DNA of 64,000 nt from Comamonas fluminis. Lineage in GTDB: Bacteria; Pseudomonadota; Gammaproteobacteria; Burkholderiales; Burkholderiaceae_C. Below the pieces are notes generated by a model that saw nothing but the letters and a program-made list of their open reading frames with translations, was not told the origin of the DNA and ran no database searches. Each line of letters starts with the position of its first letter. Within the stretch, counting starts at the first letter, position 1. Both the position numbers and the translations under genes were made by a program. Shown here one piece after another: positions 52,598 to 63,481 of this stretch. The stretch is taken from the NCBI RefSeq assembly GCF_019186805.1, contig NZ_CP066783.1, positions 1,169,501 through 1,233,500 of the forward strand, written 5' to 3'.

Positions 52598-53340
52598 AGC
52601 AAAAACTCATTGTCGGCAACTGGAAGATGAACGGCAGCCTGGCTGCCAATGCGGCATTGCTGCAGGCCATCAAGCAGGGTCTGCCTGCGGACAACAAGGC
52701 GGGCGTAGCCGTGGCTGCACCTGCGGTGTATCTGGCTCAAGTCCAGGCGGAACTTGCGGGTTCTGCTATCGGTGTGGGAGCGCAAGATCTGTCTCAGCAT
52801 GAGCAGGGTGCATTCACTGGCGAGATTTCGGCCACCATGCTCAAGGAGTTTGGTGTGCGCTATGCGCTGGTCGGTCACTCCGAGCGTCGCCAGTATCACG
52901 GCGAAACCGATGCTGTGGTGGCTGCCAAGGCGCAGGCTGCATTGTCCAAGGGCATCACACCCATCGTTTGCGTGGGCGAGACTCTGGCAGAGCGTGAAGC
53001 CGGTCAGACTGAAGCCGTGGTCAAGCGCCAGCTGGCCGCTGTGATTCAGCAAGTCGGCCAGTGCGTGAGCGAACTGGTTGTGGCCTATGAACCCGTCTGG
53101 GCCATTGGTACCGGCAAGACGGCAACGCCAGAGCAGGCTCAGCAAGTTCATGCCGTGCTGCGCGCCCAGCTGGCTGCGGCGACGGAAAAGGCGGATCGCG
53201 TGCCTTTGCTCTACGGCGGCAGCATGAATGCAGCCAATGCCGAGCAACTGCTGGCCCAGGCTGACATTGATGGCGGCCTGATTGGTGGTGCTGCGCTCAA
53301 GGCCCCTGATTTCCTCACCATTATTGCGGCAGCGCAATAA
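52594..53340 (+). CDS. tpiA: Triosephosphate isomerase
   Basis: Glycolytic isomerase of dihydroxyacetone phosphate and glyceraldehyde 3-phosphate. From ATG 52594 the 248-residue barrel starts [20 protein letters not shown] (catalytic Asn and Lys). The electrophile His is in [16 protein letters not shown] (near 94) and the catalytic Glu in [15 protein letters not shown] (near 167). The phosphate loop [18 protein letters not shown] is present. It is coupled to the quinone reductase and lies upstream of secG, the usual Burkholderiales order. Confidence 0.97.
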   Translation: MKQKLIVGNWKMNGSLAANAALLQAIKQGLPADNKAGVAVAAPAVYLAQVQAELAGSAIGVGAQDLSQHEQGAFTGEISATMLKEFGVRYALVGHSERRQYHGETDAVVAAKAQAALSKGITPIVCVGETLAEREAGQTEAVVKRQLAAVIQQVGQCVSELVVAYEPVWAIGTGKTATPEQAQQVHAVLRAQLAAATEKADRVPLLYGGSMNAANAEQLLAQADIDGGLIGGAALKAPDFLTIIAAAQ

Positions 53341-53346
53341 TTCGTT

Positions 53347-53371
53347 TGCGCCGCACCTGGTGTGCGGCGCA
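53347..53371 (+). other. GC-rich hairpin between tpiA and secG
   Basis: TGCGCCGCAC (53347-53356) and GTGCGGCGCA (53362-53371) form a perfect 10-bp stem with a 5-base loop. There is no T-run, so it is not a classical terminator. It may protect the tpiA 3' end or attenuate expression of secG. Confidence 0.55.
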
Positions 53372-53398
53372 CCCTGATTACGATTACTAGGTTTTGAT

Positions 53399-53809
53399 AT
53401 GAACGTCTTATCCAGCGTCATTCTTGCGGTCCAGATGCTGGCCGCACTGGGCATGATTGGCCTGATCCTGATTCAGCACGGCAAGGGTGCTGACATGGGT
53501 GCCTCTTTTGGTGGTGGCTCCTCGGGCAGCCTGTTCGGTGCCTCGGGCAGCGCCAACTTCCTGTCGCGCACCACTGCGGTGCTGGCCAGCGTGTTCTTTG
53601 TGGCCACTCTGGCTCTGGCATACCTGAGCAATTCTCGCCCTGTCACCTCTGGCAGCGTGCTGGAAGGTGCTCCTGTGTCTGCGCCCGCTCCTGCGCAAAG
53701 CATTCCAGCTACAGGTGCGCCTGCTGCGGCGACTGGTGATGTACCAGCACCTGCTACGCAAGTGCCTGCAGCAGGTGCTGAAGGTGCCGCACAGATCCCG
53801 ACAAAATAA
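53399..53809 (+). CDS. secG: Preprotein translocase subunit SecG
   Basis: Small inner-membrane part of the SecYEG channel. The 136-residue product has a first membrane helix (VILAVQMLAALGMIGLILIQ), the conserved loop HGKGADMGASFGGGSSGSLF, then GASGSANFLSRTTAVLASVF and FVATLALAYLS, the second helix. The C-terminus from about residue 85 is a Pro/Ala/Thr-rich tail (APVSAPAPAQSIPATGAPAA). It is followed by tRNA-Leu and the complex I operon, as in relatives. Confidence 0.96.
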   Translation: MNVLSSVILAVQMLAALGMIGLILIQHGKGADMGASFGGGSSGSLFGASGSANFLSRTTAVLASVFFVATLALAYLSNSRPVTSGSVLEGAPVSAPAPAQSIPATGAPAAATGDVPAPATQVPAAGAEGAAQIPTK

Positions 53810-53930
53810 TTTATGAAAATGCTTGAAGAACTCCGAGTGATGGGGTTTTTCAAGCTAGAATCTAGGGATTGTCTGGGGATCAAAATCTTTGCAATGAAGG
53901 TTTCTGGGGTTGCCGGACAATTGAGACGAA

Positions 53931-54015
53931 GCCGTCGTGGTGGAATTGGTAGACACGCTATCTTGAGGGGGTAGTGGCGAAAGCTGTGCGAGTTCGAGTC
54001 TCGCCGACGGCACCA
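53931..54015 (+). tRNA. tRNA-Leu (GAG anticodon)
   Basis: Acceptor GCCGTCG (53931-53937) pairs with CGACGGC (54005-54011), followed by ACCA. The D-arm contains TGGTAGACA, the anticodon arm CTATC-TTGAGGG-GGTAG gives anticodon GAG, and a long variable arm plus the T-arm GCGAGTTCGAGTCTCGC are present. The long variable arm and 85 bases including the encoded CCA are typical of leucine tRNA. It lies between secG and nuoA. Confidence 0.96.
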
Positions 54016-54090
54016 ACATATAACTAGAAACCTGCCCTGCTGATCAGGCAGTGATCGGTGAGGCATGTTTTCAATAACAAGGCCCACTCG

Positions 54091-54450
54091 ATGAACATCG
54101 ATCAGTACCTTCCCGTTCTCTTGTTCATTCTCATTGGCATGGCTGTGGGCGTTGTTCCACTGGCTCTCGGCTACGTGCTGGGTCCCAATCGGCCAGATGC
54201 TGCCAAGAATTCCCCCTACGAATGCGGTTTCGAAGCGTTTGAAGACGCTCGGATGAAGTTTGACGTGCGCTACTACCTGGTGGCCATTCTCTTCATTCTG
54301 TTTGATCTGGAAATCGCATTCCTGCTGCCCTGGGCTGTCGCACTCAAAGAAGTCGGCGGTGCGGGTTTTGTTGCTGTCCTGATCTTCCTGGCCATTCTGG
54401 TCGTGGGCTTTGCCTACGAGTGGAAAAAAGGCGCCCTGGACTGGGAATAA
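54091..54450 (+). CDS. nuoA: NADH-quinone oxidoreductase subunit A
   Basis: Membrane subunit of complex I. The 119-residue protein from ATG 54091 ([20 protein letters not shown]) has three hydrophobic helices and the conserved loop [20 protein letters not shown], then [20 protein letters not shown] and [11 protein letters not shown]. An upstream in-frame extension to 54058 lacks support. First gene of the nuo operon, which runs through nuoL to the right edge of the window. Confidence 0.97.
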   Translation: MNIDQYLPVLLFILIGMAVGVVPLALGYVLGPNRPDAAKNSPYECGFEAFEDARMKFDVRYYLVAILFILFDLEIAFLLPWAVALKEVGGAGFVAVLIFLAILVVGFAYEWKKGALDWE

Positions 54451-54472
54451 GCAGCTTCTTTGAGGAAACACG

Positions 54473-54952
54473 ATGATCGAAGGCGTGATGAAGGAAGGCT
54501 TTGTCACCACCAGTTATGACACGGTGGTGAACTGGGCCAAGACAGGGTCGATCTGGCCCATGACATTTGGCCTGGCCTGCTGTGCGGTGGAGATGATGCA
54601 CGCAGCGGCTGCACGTTATGACATCGGTCGCTTCGGCTCCGAAGTGTTCCGTGCCAGCCCCCGCCACTCGGACCTGATGATTGTTGCCGGTACGCTGTGC
54701 AACAAGATGGCTCCTGCGATGCGCAAGGTTTACGACCAGATGTCGGAACCCCGCTGGGTGATTTCGATGGGCTCCTGCGCCAACGGCGGCGGCTACTACC
54801 ACTACAGCTACTCTGTGGTGCGTGGTTGTGACCGCATCGTTCCGGTGGACGTCTATGTGCCTGGTTGCCCCCCGACAGCGGAAGCGCTGATCTACGGCAT
54901 CATCCAGCTGCAGCAGAAGATCCGTCGTACCCATACCATCGCTCGCGTTTAA
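54473..54952 (+). CDS. nuoB: NADH-quinone oxidoreductase subunit B
   Basis: Peripheral-arm subunit carrying the terminal 4Fe-4S cluster N2 next to the quinone site. 159 residues. Cluster ligands are visible in [12 protein letters not shown] (two adjacent Cys), [17 protein letters not shown] and [22 protein letters not shown] lies 8 bases before ATG 54473. It lies 22 bp after nuoA. Confidence 0.98.
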   Translation: MIEGVMKEGFVTTSYDTVVNWAKTGSIWPMTFGLACCAVEMMHAAAARYDIGRFGSEVFRASPRHSDLMIVAGTLCNKMAPAMRKVYDQMSEPRWVISMGSCANGGGYYHYSYSVVRGCDRIVPVDVYVPGCPPTAEALIYGIIQLQQKIRRTHTIARV

Positions 54953-54961
54953 AGGGTCGAG

Positions 54962-55573
54962 ATGACTGCAATTGCTATTCACCCCGAAAAGCTTCGGGAT
55001 GTGGTGTCTGCTGCGCTGGGCGAAAAGGCTCGCAGCGTTACCCTGGCCTATGGCGAGGTGACGGTGGAAGTGTCTGCTGACAAGTATCTGGAAGCCATGC
55101 AGACGCTGCGCAATGCGCCGGACTGCAAGTTCGAGATGCTGGTGGACCTGTGCGGTGTGGACTACTCCGACTACGCAGAAGTGGGCACTGAAGGCCCGCG
55201 TTTTGCCGTTGTGTCGCACCTGATGTCTCTGACGCTGAACCAGCGCCTGCGTGTGCGCGTGTTCTGCCCGGATGACGATCTGCCTGTGGTCGCTTCGATC
55301 AACGAAATCTGGAATGCAGCCAACTGGTTCGAGCGCGAAGCGTTTGACCTTTTTGGTATTGTGTTCGACGGACATGAAGACCTGCGCCGCATCCTGACGG
55401 ACTATGGCTTCATCGGTCACCCCTTCCGCAAGGACTTCCCCGTGTCCGGCTATGTGGAAATGCGCTATGACGCCGAGCAGCAACGTGTGGTGTACCAGCC
55501 TGTCACGATCGAGCCGCGTGAAATCACGCCGCGCATCATTCGTGAAGAAAACTATGGCGGAGGCCTGCACTAA
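54962..55573 (+). CDS. nuoC: NADH-quinone oxidoreductase subunit C
   Basis: Peripheral-arm subunit, 203 residues. The family signature is present: [20 protein letters not shown], followed by [20 protein letters not shown]. nuoC and nuoD are separate genes here, unlike the fused nuoCD of enterobacteria. Starts 9 bp after nuoB. Confidence 0.98.
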   Translation: MTAIAIHPEKLRDVVSAALGEKARSVTLAYGEVTVEVSADKYLEAMQTLRNAPDCKFEMLVDLCGVDYSDYAEVGTEGPRFAVVSHLMSLTLNQRLRVRVFCPDDDLPVVASINEIWNAANWFEREAFDLFGIVFDGHEDLRRILTDYGFIGHPFRKDFPVSGYVEMRYDAEQQRVVYQPVTIEPREITPRIIREENYGGGLH

Positions 55574-55601
55574 GTCGCGCGAGCGCCTTTGACGGAAGAC
55601 C

Positions 55602-56855
55602 ATGGCTGAAATCAAAAACTATTCCCTGAACTTTGGTCCGCAGCACCCGGCCGCGCACGGTGTGCTGCGTCTGGTGCTGGAGCTCGACGGTGAAGTGGTG
55701 CAGCGCGCTGACCCACACATCGGCCTGCTGCACCGCGCCACTGAAAAGCTGGCCGAAAGCAAGACCTACATCCAGTCGCTGCCCTATATGGACCGCCTGG
55801 ATTACTGCTCGATGATGTGCAACGAGCACGCCTACTGCCTGGCCATCGAAAAGCTGATGGGCATCGAAGTGCCTATTCGCGCGCAGTACATCCGTGTGAT
55901 GTTCTCCGAAATCACCCGCATCATGAATCACCTGATGTGGCTGGGTTCTTCGGGCAACGACGCGGGTAGCTCCACCATCCTGATCTACACCTTCCGTGAG
56001 CGTGAAGCGCTGATGGACATGTACGAAGCAGTGTCTGGTGCACGTATGCACGCGGCTTACTTCCGTCCAGGCGGTGTCTATCGCGATCTGCCTGACAGCA
56101 TGCCTCAGTACAAGGCCAGCAAGGTGCGCAATCAGCGCTCCATGGAGGCTATGAACGAAGACCGCAAGGGCTCGCTGCTGGACTTCATCGAAGCCTTCAC
56201 ACAGCGCTTCCCAAAGTGCGCCGACGAATACGAAACCCTGCTGACCGATAACCGTATCTGGAAGCAGCGTAACGTCGGTATCGGCGTGGTGACTGCGGAG
56301 CGTGCTATCAATCTGGGATTGACTGGCCCTATGCTGCGTGGCTCCGGTCTGGCCTGGGATATGCGCAAGACGCAGCCCTACGAAGTCTATGACAAGCTGG
56401 ACTTCGACATTCCAGTGGGCAAGACGGGTGACTGCTACGACCGCTATCTGGTGCGCGTGGCAGAAATGCGTGAGTCCAACAAGATCATCAAGCAATGCGT
56501 GGACTGGCTGCGTGCCAACCCCGGCCCGGTGATCACGGATAACCACAAGGTTGCGCCTGCTCACCGCGAAGCCATGAAGTCCAACATGGAAGAGCTGATT
56601 CACCACTTCAAGCTCTTTACTGAAGGTTTCAAGGTTCCCGAAGGCGAAGCCTATGCTTCCGTCGAACACCCCAAGGGCGAGTTCGGCATTTACCTGATCA
56701 GCGATGGTGCCAACAAGCCCTATCGTCTGAAGATTCGTCCACCAGGATTCGTGCACCTGGCCGCTCTTGATGAAATGAGCCGTGGTCACATGCTGGCTGA
56801 CGCCGTGATGGTGCTCAGTACCCTGGACATCGTGTTTGGAGACGTTGACCGATGA
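55602..56855 (+). CDS. nuoD: NADH-quinone oxidoreductase subunit D
   Basis: 417 residues, the 49-kDa-type subunit lining the quinone chamber. It begins [20 protein letters not shown], with the quinone-site HPAAHG loop, and continues [40 protein letters not shown] and [20 protein letters not shown], ending [10 protein letters not shown]. The stop overlaps nuoE (ATGA). Confidence 0.98.
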   Translation: MAEIKNYSLNFGPQHPAAHGVLRLVLELDGEVVQRADPHIGLLHRATEKLAESKTYIQSLPYMDRLDYCSMMCNEHAYCLAIEKLMGIEVPIRAQYIRVMFSEITRIMNHLMWLGSSGNDAGSSTILIYTFREREALMDMYEAVSGARMHAAYFRPGGVYRDLPDSMPQYKASKVRNQRSMEAMNEDRKGSLLDFIEAFTQRFPKCADEYETLLTDNRIWKQRNVGIGVVTAERAINLGLTGPMLRGSGLAWDMRKTQPYEVYDKLDFDIPVGKTGDCYDRYLVRVAEMRESNKIIKQCVDWLRANPGPVITDNHKVAPAHREAMKSNMEELIHHFKLFTEGFKVPEGEAYASVEHPKGEFGIYLISDGANKPYRLKIRPPGFVHLAALDEMSRGHMLADAVMVLSTLDIVFGDVDR

Positions 56856-57343
56856 TTACCGAAGCGACCAGAGAGCGCTTTGCGCGTGAGGTGGCCAAGT
56901 ATCCGGCTGAACAGAAACAGTCTGCCGTTATGGCCTGCCTGTCCATCGTGCAGCAGGAGCAGGGCTGGGTGAGCCAGGAGAGCGAGGCTGTGATTGCCGA
57001 AGTTCTGGGCATGCCCGAGATTGCGGTGCATGAAGTCACCACTTTCTACAACATGTACAACCAGCAGCCTGTTGGCAAGTACAAGCTGAACGTCTGCACC
57101 AATCTGCCATGCCAGCTGCGTGACGGCTACAAGGCTTTGCACCATCTGGAGCACAAGCTGGGCATCAAGATGGGCGAGACCACCAAGGATGGCCTGTTCA
57201 CACTGCAGCAGTCCGAGTGTCTGGGCGCCTGCGCCGACTCTCCCGTGATGCTGGTGAATGACCGTTGCATGTGCAGCTTCATGAGCAATGAAAAGCTCGA
57301 CGAGCTGGTGGACGGCCTGCGCGCAGCGGAGGGCAAGGCATGA
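56852..57343 (+). CDS. nuoE: NADH-quinone oxidoreductase subunit E
   Basis: 163-residue thioredoxin-like subunit with a 2Fe-2S cluster. Ligands are in [12 protein letters not shown] (two Cys) and [20 protein letters not shown] (two Cys). The N-terminal helix region includes [20 protein letters not shown]. It overlaps nuoD at the start and nuoF at the stop by 4 bp each, so the three are translationally coupled. Confidence 0.97.
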   Translation: MITEATRERFAREVAKYPAEQKQSAVMACLSIVQQEQGWVSQESEAVIAEVLGMPEIAVHEVTTFYNMYNQQPVGKYKLNVCTNLPCQLRDGYKALHHLEHKLGIKMGETTKDGLFTLQQSECLGACADSPVMLVNDRCMCSFMSNEKLDELVDGLRAAEGKA

Positions 57344-58701
57344 GCGATACCATGAACGCCGCAGCGCATTCGGTACTGAACAAGTTCGCCTCTCAAGGTG
57401 TTGAGACTTGCTTTCATGATCGCCATATCGAGCCGCAGATTTATGCAGGCCTGAACGGCAGCAACTGGTCCATCAAGGACTACGAAGCGCGTGGCGGCTA
57501 CGAAGCCCTGAAGAAGCTTCTAGGTAAGGATGGCGGCGAAGGTCTGACGCAAGACCAGGTCATTGCCACCATGAAGGAATCCGGTCTGCGTGGCCGTGGC
57601 GGCGCGGGCTTTCCTACGGGTCTGAAGTGGAGCTTCATGCCCCGCAATTTCCCCGGTCAGAAGCATCTGGTCTGCAATTCGGACGAGGGCGAGCCAGGTA
57701 CGTGCAAGGATCGTGACATCCTGATGTTCAACCCCCACATCGTCATCGAAGGCATGATCATTGCCGCGTATGCGATGGGTATTTCGGTGGGTTACAACTA
57801 TATCCACGGTGAAATCTTCCAGGTTTATGAGCGCTTCGAAGCCGCTCTGGAAGAAGCCCGTGCAGCCGGTTATCTGGGCGACAACATCCTGGGCAGCAGC
57901 TTCAGCTTCCAGCTGCATGCGCACCACGGCTTTGGTGCCTATATCTGCGGCGAAGAAACTGCTCTGCTGGAATCGCTGGAAGGCAAGAAGGGCCAGCCCC
58001 GCTTCAAGCCACCATTCCCTGCCAGCTTTGGTCTGTACGGCAAGCCTACAACCATCAACAACACCGAAACTTTCGCGGCTGTGCCTTGGATCATCCGTAA
58101 CGGTGGTCAGGCCTACCTCGAATGCGGCAAGCCTAACAACGGCGGCACCAAGATCTTCTCGGTCAGCGGTGACGTGAACAAGCCCGGCAACTACGAAGTT
58201 CCCATGGGCACGCCTTTCAGCAAGCTGCTGGAGCTGGCGGGCGGTGTGCGCACCGGCCGTAAACTCAAGGCTGTGATCCCTGGTGGCTCGTCCTCGCCCG
58301 TGCTGCCCGCTGACATCATCATGGACTGCACGATGGACTATGACTCCATCTCCAAGGCCGGCTCCATGCTGGGTTCGGGCGCAGTGATCGTGATGGACGA
58401 TTCGCGTGACATGGTCGAGTGCCTGCTGCGTCTGTCGTACTTCTATTCGCACGAGTCCTGCGGTCAGTGCACGCCTTGCCGTGAAGGCACAGGCTGGCTG
58501 TGGCGCGTGGTGAACCGTATCCAGCACGGCCACGGCCGTCCGGAAGATATCGAGCTGTTGGACTCGGTATCCGTAAACATCATGGGGCGCACTATCTGCG
58601 CGCTGGGCGATGCGGCAGCCATGCCGGTTCGCGCCATGATCAAGCACTTCCGCCACGAGTTTGAAGCGAAGATCCAGAACGCTTCCAAGCAGGCCGCATA
58701 A
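57340..58701 (+). CDS. nuoF: NADH-quinone oxidoreductase subunit F (NADH and FMN site)
   Basis: 453 residues, entry point for NADH electrons. [20 protein letters not shown] is the nucleotide-binding glycine region (near 82) and [18 protein letters not shown] the FMN-binding part. The 4Fe-4S ligands are in [18 protein letters not shown] (near 375), with the fourth in [14 protein letters not shown]. The ATG overlaps the nuoE stop. Confidence 0.98.
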   Translation: MSDTMNAAAHSVLNKFASQGVETCFHDRHIEPQIYAGLNGSNWSIKDYEARGGYEALKKLLGKDGGEGLTQDQVIATMKESGLRGRGGAGFPTGLKWSFMPRNFPGQKHLVCNSDEGEPGTCKDRDILMFNPHIVIEGMIIAAYAMGISVGYNYIHGEIFQVYERFEAALEEARAAGYLGDNILGSSFSFQLHAHHGFGAYICGEETALLESLEGKKGQPRFKPPFPASFGLYGKPTTINNTETFAAVPWIIRNGGQAYLECGKPNNGGTKIFSVSGDVNKPGNYEVPMGTPFSKLLELAGGVRTGRKLKAVIPGGSSSPVLPADIIMDCTMDYDSISKAGSMLGSGAVIVMDDSRDMVECLLRLSYFYSHESCGQCTPCREGTGWLWRVVNRIQHGHGRPEDIELLDSVSVNIMGRTICALGDAAAMPVRAMIKHFRHEFEAKIQNASKQAA

Positions 58702-58724
58702 GCGCCTGATCGCGAGACAAGCAT

Positions 58725-60842
58725 ATGGTTGAAATTGAACTGGACGGAAAAAAGGTAGAGGTGAAGGAAGGCAGCATGGTCATGCATGCAGCCGAACAAG
58801 CCGGCTCCTACATTCCTCACTTCTGCTACCACAAGAAGCTATCCATTGCGGCTAACTGCCGCATGTGCCTTGTGGATGTTGAAAAGGCTCCCAAGCCCAT
58901 GCCTGCCTGCGCCACGCCCGTGACGCAAGGCATGATCGTGCGCACCAAGAGCGAAAAGGCCATCAAGGCGCAACAGTCGGTGATGGAGTTCTTGCTCATC
59001 AATCACCCACTGGACTGCCCGATCTGCGACCAGGGCGGCGAATGCCAGCTCCAGGACTTGGCAGTCGGCTATGGCGGCAGCTCTTCGCGTTACGAAGAAG
59101 AAAAGCGCGTGGTGTTCCACAAGAATGTGGGTCCGCTGATTTCCATGGAGGAAATGAGCCGCTGTATTCACTGCACCCGTTGCGTGCGCTTTGGCCAGGA
59201 AGTGGCCGGCATCATGGAACTGGGCATGATTCACCGCGGTGAGCATTCCGAAATCACCACGGTGGCAGGCGATACCGTTGACTCCGAGCTGTCGGGCAAC
59301 ATGATCGACATCTGCCCCGTGGGTGCACTGACCAGCAAGCCTTTCCGCTACAGCGCCCGTACCTGGGAGCTGTCGCGCCGCAAGTCGGTCTCTCCGCATG
59401 ACTCCACGGGTGCCAACCTTGTGGTTCAGGTCAAGAACCACAAGGTCATGCGTGTTGTGCCCTTCGAAAACGAAGAAGTCAACGAGTGCTGGATTGCCGA
59501 CCGTGACCGTTTCTCCTATGAAGCGCTGAACAGCGACGAACGCCTCACCAAGCCCATGCTCAAGCAGGGCGGCGTGTGGAAGGAAGTGGACTGGCAGACG
59601 GCTCTGGAATATGTGGCCAACGGCCTGCAGCAGATCAAGAACGACCATGGCGCCAGCGCCATCGGTGCTCTGGTCAGCCCTCACAGCACGGTGGAAGAGC
59701 TGTATCTGGCTGGCAAGCTGGTGCGCGGCGTAGGTAGCGAGAACATCGACTACCGTCTGCGCAACGCGGATTTCACCGCTGCACAAGGCGTGCAGTGGCT
59801 GGGTCTGCCTATCGCTGCACTGAGCCAGTTGCAGTCCGCTCTGATCGTGGGCTCCAACCTGCGCAAGGACCATCCGCTGTTCGCTCAGCGAATTCGTCAG
59901 GCTGCCAAGGCAGGCTGCAAGGTCTTCTCCATCAACGAACGCGTGTACGACTGGGCTCTGCCCGTCAACGCTTCCGTGGTGGCTGCTGGTGACTGGGCAC
60001 AGGCTCTGGCCGATGTGGCCGCGGCTGTGGCCGAAGCCAAGGGCGTTGCAGCTCCTGTGGCTGGTCAGGTGCACGACGAAGCCAAGGCGATTGCTGCCGC
60101 GCTGCTGGCGGGTGAGCAAAAGGCCGTGCTGCTGGGTAACGCTGCGGCGCACCACGCTCAGGCATCGGCTCTGTTGGCTGTGGCCAACTGGATTGCTGAG
60201 CAGACCGGTGCTTCTGTGGGTTATCTGACCGAAGCCGCCAACACCGTGGGCGCGCAATGGGTCAAGGCTCAGCCTGCTGGCAATGGTCTGAACGCTGCTC
60301 AGATGATTGATGGTGGCCTGAAGGCTGTCATCCTGCTGAACAACGAACCCGAGTTTGACAGCGCTGCTGGCAAGGCTGCGATCGCTGGTCTGAACAAGGC
60401 CGAGATGATCGTCACGGTGAGCCCGTTCAAGGCGAACATGGAATTCAGCGATGTGCTGCTGCCCATCGCTCCGTTCACCGAAACATCGGGCAGCTTTGTC
60501 AACGCCGAAGGCCGTGTGCAGAGCTTCCATGCAGTGGTCAAGCCTCTGGCAGATACCCGTCCTGCATGGAAGGTGCTGCGTGTGCTGGCCAACCTGATGG
60601 GTGTTCATGGTGTGGACTACGAGACATCGCAAGATGTGCTGGCTGCTGCTACGAATGGCGCCACTCAAGTGCCTGCCAATGTGCTGAACAACACGGCCAA
60701 GGCCGTGAGCGCTGTGGCTGCTGGCAATGTGGCTGCTCCCGTGGTCGCCAGCATCTACCAGCTCGACAGCATTGTGCGCCGCGCAACGTCGCTGCAATTG
60801 ACGGCTGACGCTCGTCAGGTTCGTGAGGGAGGCGCCGCATGA
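58725..60842 (+). CDS. nuoG: NADH-quinone oxidoreductase subunit G
   Basis: 705 residues, the large iron-sulfur subunit. The 2Fe-2S ligands lie in [20 protein letters not shown] and PACATPV; a His/Cys-ligated 4Fe-4S cluster in [18 protein letters not shown]; a third cluster in [13 protein letters not shown] with ICPVGALTS. The rest is the molybdopterin-oxidoreductase-like domain without cofactor. The segment between about 425 and 520 is very Ala-rich. The stop overlaps nuoH by 4 bp. Confidence 0.98.
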   Translation: MVEIELDGKKVEVKEGSMVMHAAEQAGSYIPHFCYHKKLSIAANCRMCLVDVEKAPKPMPACATPVTQGMIVRTKSEKAIKAQQSVMEFLLINHPLDCPICDQGGECQLQDLAVGYGGSSSRYEEEKRVVFHKNVGPLISMEEMSRCIHCTRCVRFGQEVAGIMELGMIHRGEHSEITTVAGDTVDSELSGNMIDICPVGALTSKPFRYSARTWELSRRKSVSPHDSTGANLVVQVKNHKVMRVVPFENEEVNECWIADRDRFSYEALNSDERLTKPMLKQGGVWKEVDWQTALEYVANGLQQIKNDHGASAIGALVSPHSTVEELYLAGKLVRGVGSENIDYRLRNADFTAAQGVQWLGLPIAALSQLQSALIVGSNLRKDHPLFAQRIRQAAKAGCKVFSINERVYDWALPVNASVVAAGDWAQALADVAAAVAEAKGVAAPVAGQVHDEAKAIAAALLAGEQKAVLLGNAAAHHAQASALLAVANWIAEQTGASVGYLTEAANTVGAQWVKAQPAGNGLNAAQMIDGGLKAVILLNNEPEFDSAAGKAAIAGLNKAEMIVTVSPFKANMEFSDVLLPIAPFTETSGSFVNAEGRVQSFHAVVKPLADTRPAWKVLRVLANLMGVHGVDYETSQDVLAAATNGATQVPANVLNNTAKAVSAVAAGNVAAPVVASIYQLDSIVRRATSLQLTADARQVREGGAA

Positions 60843-61915
60843 TCGACGCATTGAAAGCTTGGGGCCTCGGACTGTCCGCAGCCCCCTTCTGGACCGACGT
60901 GGCCTGGCCCGTCATCTGGATTCTGCTGGGCATCATCGCCATCGTGGCGCCGCTGATGGGCGCGGTGGCTTACCTCACACTGTGGGAACGTAAGCTGCTG
61001 GGCTTCATGCAAATCCGTTTGGGCCCCAACCGCGTGGGTCCATCGGGTCTGCTGCAGCCTCTGGCTGACGGCCTGAAGCTGCTGACCAAGGAACTGATTC
61101 AGCCCACGGCTGCTGCCAAGGGTCTGTTCTATGTCGGTCCCGTCATGGCCATCATGCCTGCGCTGGCTGCCTGGGTGGTGATTCCTTTCGCCCCTGATGT
61201 GGCTCTGGCCAACGTGAACGCGGGTCTGCTGCTGATGATGGCCATCACTTCGATCGAAGTGTATGGCGTGATCATTGCGGGCTGGGCATCGAACTCCAAG
61301 TACGCCTTCCTGGGCGCGCTGCGTGCTTCGGCTCAGATGGTGAGCTACGAAATCGCTCTGGGCTTCTGTTTCCTGGTGGTCATCATGGTGACCGGTAGCA
61401 TGAACCTGACCGAGATCGTGCTGAGCCAAGGCAAGGGCCAGTTCGCATCCATGGGTGTGAGCCTGCTGTCCTGGAACTGGCTGCCTCTGCTGCCCATCTT
61501 CGTTGTCTACCTGATCTCGGTGGTTGCTGAAACCAACCGTCACCCGTTTGACGTGGTGGAAGGCGAAGCGGAAATCGTGGCGGGTCACATGGTCGAGTAC
61601 TCGGGCATGGGTTTCGCGGTCTTCTTCCTGGCCGAATACGCCAGCATGTGGCTGGTCTCCATCCTGGCGGTGATCATGTTCCTGGGCGGCTGGTTGCCTC
61701 CTGTGGACTTCCTGGGCTTCATCCCGGGCTGGATCTGGCTGGCGATCAAGACCTTCCTGGTCGTGTCGTGCTTCATCTGGATTCGCGCCACATTCCCTCG
61801 CTTCCGTTATGACCAGATCATGCGTCTGGGCTGGAAGATCTTCATTCCCGTCACCCTGGTGTGGCTGGTGGTTGTGGGTGCTTGGCTGTACTCGCCCTGG
61901 AACATCTGGAAATAA
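60839..61915 (+). CDS. nuoH: NADH-quinone oxidoreductase subunit H
   Basis: 358-residue membrane subunit joining the peripheral arm to the proton pump. Multiple helices are evident; conserved parts are [40 protein letters not shown], the quinone-site loop [20 protein letters not shown] and [20 protein letters not shown]. The ATG overlaps the nuoG stop. Confidence 0.98.
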   Translation: MIDALKAWGLGLSAAPFWTDVAWPVIWILLGIIAIVAPLMGAVAYLTLWERKLLGFMQIRLGPNRVGPSGLLQPLADGLKLLTKELIQPTAAAKGLFYVGPVMAIMPALAAWVVIPFAPDVALANVNAGLLLMMAITSIEVYGVIIAGWASNSKYAFLGALRASAQMVSYEIALGFCFLVVIMVTGSMNLTEIVLSQGKGQFASMGVSLLSWNWLPLLPIFVVYLISVVAETNRHPFDVVEGEAEIVAGHMVEYSGMGFAVFFLAEYASMWLVSILAVIMFLGGWLPPVDFLGFIPGWIWLAIKTFLVVSCFIWIRATFPRFRYDQIMRLGWKIFIPVTLVWLVVVGAWLYSPWNIWK

Positions 61916-61926
61916 GCGGAGTACGT

Positions 61927-62436
61927 ATGTCTGCAGTAGCTGCAACACCTTTCTCCTTCAAGGATTTCCTCAAGAGCTTCATGCTCTGGGAACTGGCCAA
62001 GGGCATGGCCCTGACTGGTCGCTACACCTTCCGTCGCAAGATCACGGTGCAGTTCCCCGAGGAAAAAACACCTCAGTCGCCACGCTTCCGTGGTCTGCAC
62101 GCCCTGCGTCGTTATGAAAACGGCGAAGAGCGCTGCATTGCCTGCAAGCTGTGCGAAGCCGTGTGCCCTGCCATGGCCATCACCATCGAGTCCGATGTGC
62201 GCGATGACGGTTCACGCCGTACCACGCGTTACGACATCGACCTGACCAAGTGCATCTTCTGCGGTTTCTGCGAAGAAAGCTGCCCGGTCGATTCGATCGT
62301 TGAGACGCACATCTTCGAATACCACGGCGAAAAGCGCGGTGACCTCTACTTCACCAAGGACATGCTCCTGGCAGTGGGTGACCGTTATGAAGCCGAGATT
62401 GCTGCCAACAAGGCGGCCGACGCCAAGTACCGCTGA
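61927..62436 (+). CDS. nuoI: NADH-quinone oxidoreductase subunit I
   Basis: 169 residues with two 4Fe-4S ferredoxin motifs: [20 protein letters not shown] (near 74) and [20 protein letters not shown] (near 113), carrying electrons towards N2. An amphipathic N-terminus (about 1-40) seats it on the membrane arm. ATG 61927 is chosen with GGAG 8-11 bases upstream; a longer frame from 61861 would lie inside nuoH. Confidence 0.98.
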   Translation: MSAVAATPFSFKDFLKSFMLWELAKGMALTGRYTFRRKITVQFPEEKTPQSPRFRGLHALRRYENGEERCIACKLCEAVCPAMAITIESDVRDDGSRRTTRYDIDLTKCIFCGFCEESCPVDSIVETHIFEYHGEKRGDLYFTKDMLLAVGDRYEAEIAANKAADAKYR

Positions 62437-62471
62437 AGCGGCTCCTTGATCACTTAAAAAAGATTCGATCC

Positions 62472-63146
62472 ATGGACGCCAAAACTGGTTTTTTCTATCT
62501 GTTCTCGGCTGTGCTGCTGTTCGCAGCCTTCCGAGTTGTCACGGCTCGCAACCCTGTGCACGCCGTGCTCAATCTGATTCTGGCCTTCTCGCAGGCAGCG
62601 GCCATCTGGCTGCTGCTGAAGGCTGAATTCCTGGGCATTGCCCTGGTGCTGGTCTATCTGGGCGCTGTGATGGTGCTGTTCCTGTTCGTGGTGATGATGC
62701 TCGATATCCGTATCGATGATGTACGCCGCGGCTTCTGGAAGCACTTTCCGTTTGCAGCCCTGATCGGTGTGCTGATTGCCTTTGAAATGGGTATGGTGCT
62801 GATGGGCGGTTTCGGCGACGTTGAAGACGTCAAGGCCGCAGGCTCCACCATCGTCAATGCTGCAGGTCAGACTGTTCCTTACTCGAACACTCAGGCGCTG
62901 GGCAAGCTGCTGTACACGCAGTACCTGTACCCTGTGGAAATTGCAGCCGTGATTCTGCTGGTGGCCATGATTGCCGCGATTGCCCTGACGCTGCGCAAGC
63001 GCAAGGACAGCAAGGCCATGAACCCTGCCGATCAAATTCGTGTGCGCGCTTCTGACCGTATCAAGCTGGTCAAGGTGGAGACAACCAAGCCTGCACAAAA
63101 ACCTGACGCCGAAGTCACGGCGCCTGCAGTGGAGACAAAAGCATGA
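62472..63146 (+). CDS. nuoJ: NADH-quinone oxidoreductase subunit J
   Basis: 224 residues with five hydrophobic helices, including [20 protein letters not shown] at the start and [20 protein letters not shown] in the centre (the third helix, with the pi-bulge region of the family). The cytoplasmic C-terminal tail (about 175-224) is Lys/Ala/Glu-rich and longer than in E. coli. It starts 35 bp after nuoI and overlaps nuoK by 4 bp. Confidence 0.97.
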   Translation: MDAKTGFFYLFSAVLLFAAFRVVTARNPVHAVLNLILAFSQAAAIWLLLKAEFLGIALVLVYLGAVMVLFLFVVMMLDIRIDDVRRGFWKHFPFAALIGVLIAFEMGMVLMGGFGDVEDVKAAGSTIVNAAGQTVPYSNTQALGKLLYTQYLYPVEIAAVILLVAMIAAIALTLRKRKDSKAMNPADQIRVRASDRIKLVKVETTKPAQKPDAEVTAPAVETKA

Positions 63147-63451
63147 CACTGACTTTGGGCCACTTCCTGACGCTGGGTGCCATGCTGTTTGCACTCTCCG
63201 TGGTTGGCATCTTTCTGAACCGCAAGAACCTGATCGTCTTGCTCATGGCCATCGAGCTGATGCTCTTGGCCGTGAACATGAACTTTGTCGCGTTTTCCAG
63301 CTATCTGGGCGACATGCACGGCCAGGTGTTCGTGTTTTTCATCCTGACAGTGGCGGCTGCTGAGTCGGCCATCGGTCTGGCGATCTTGGTGCTGCTGTTC
63401 CGTAACAAGACAAGCATCGATGCGGAAGATCTCAACACCCTCAAGGGTTGA
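63143..63451 (+). CDS. nuoK: NADH-quinone oxidoreductase subunit K
   Basis: 102-residue three-helix subunit. The conserved glutamates for proton transfer are in [20 protein letters not shown] and [20 protein letters not shown]. The start overlaps the nuoJ stop (ATGA). Size and sequence match the family throughout. Confidence 0.98.
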   Translation: MTLTLGHFLTLGAMLFALSVVGIFLNRKNLIVLLMAIELMLLAVNMNFVAFSSYLGDMHGQVFVFFILTVAAAESAIGLAILVLLFRNKTSIDAEDLNTLKG

Positions 63452-63481
63452 GTCCGCCGTAACTTGCAAGGTTCTCAAGAA

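Noticed and set aside
58839..60851. 670-codon open frame antisense to nuoG
   Set aside because: Same type of shadow; the sense strand carries all the iron-sulfur ligands of NuoG.
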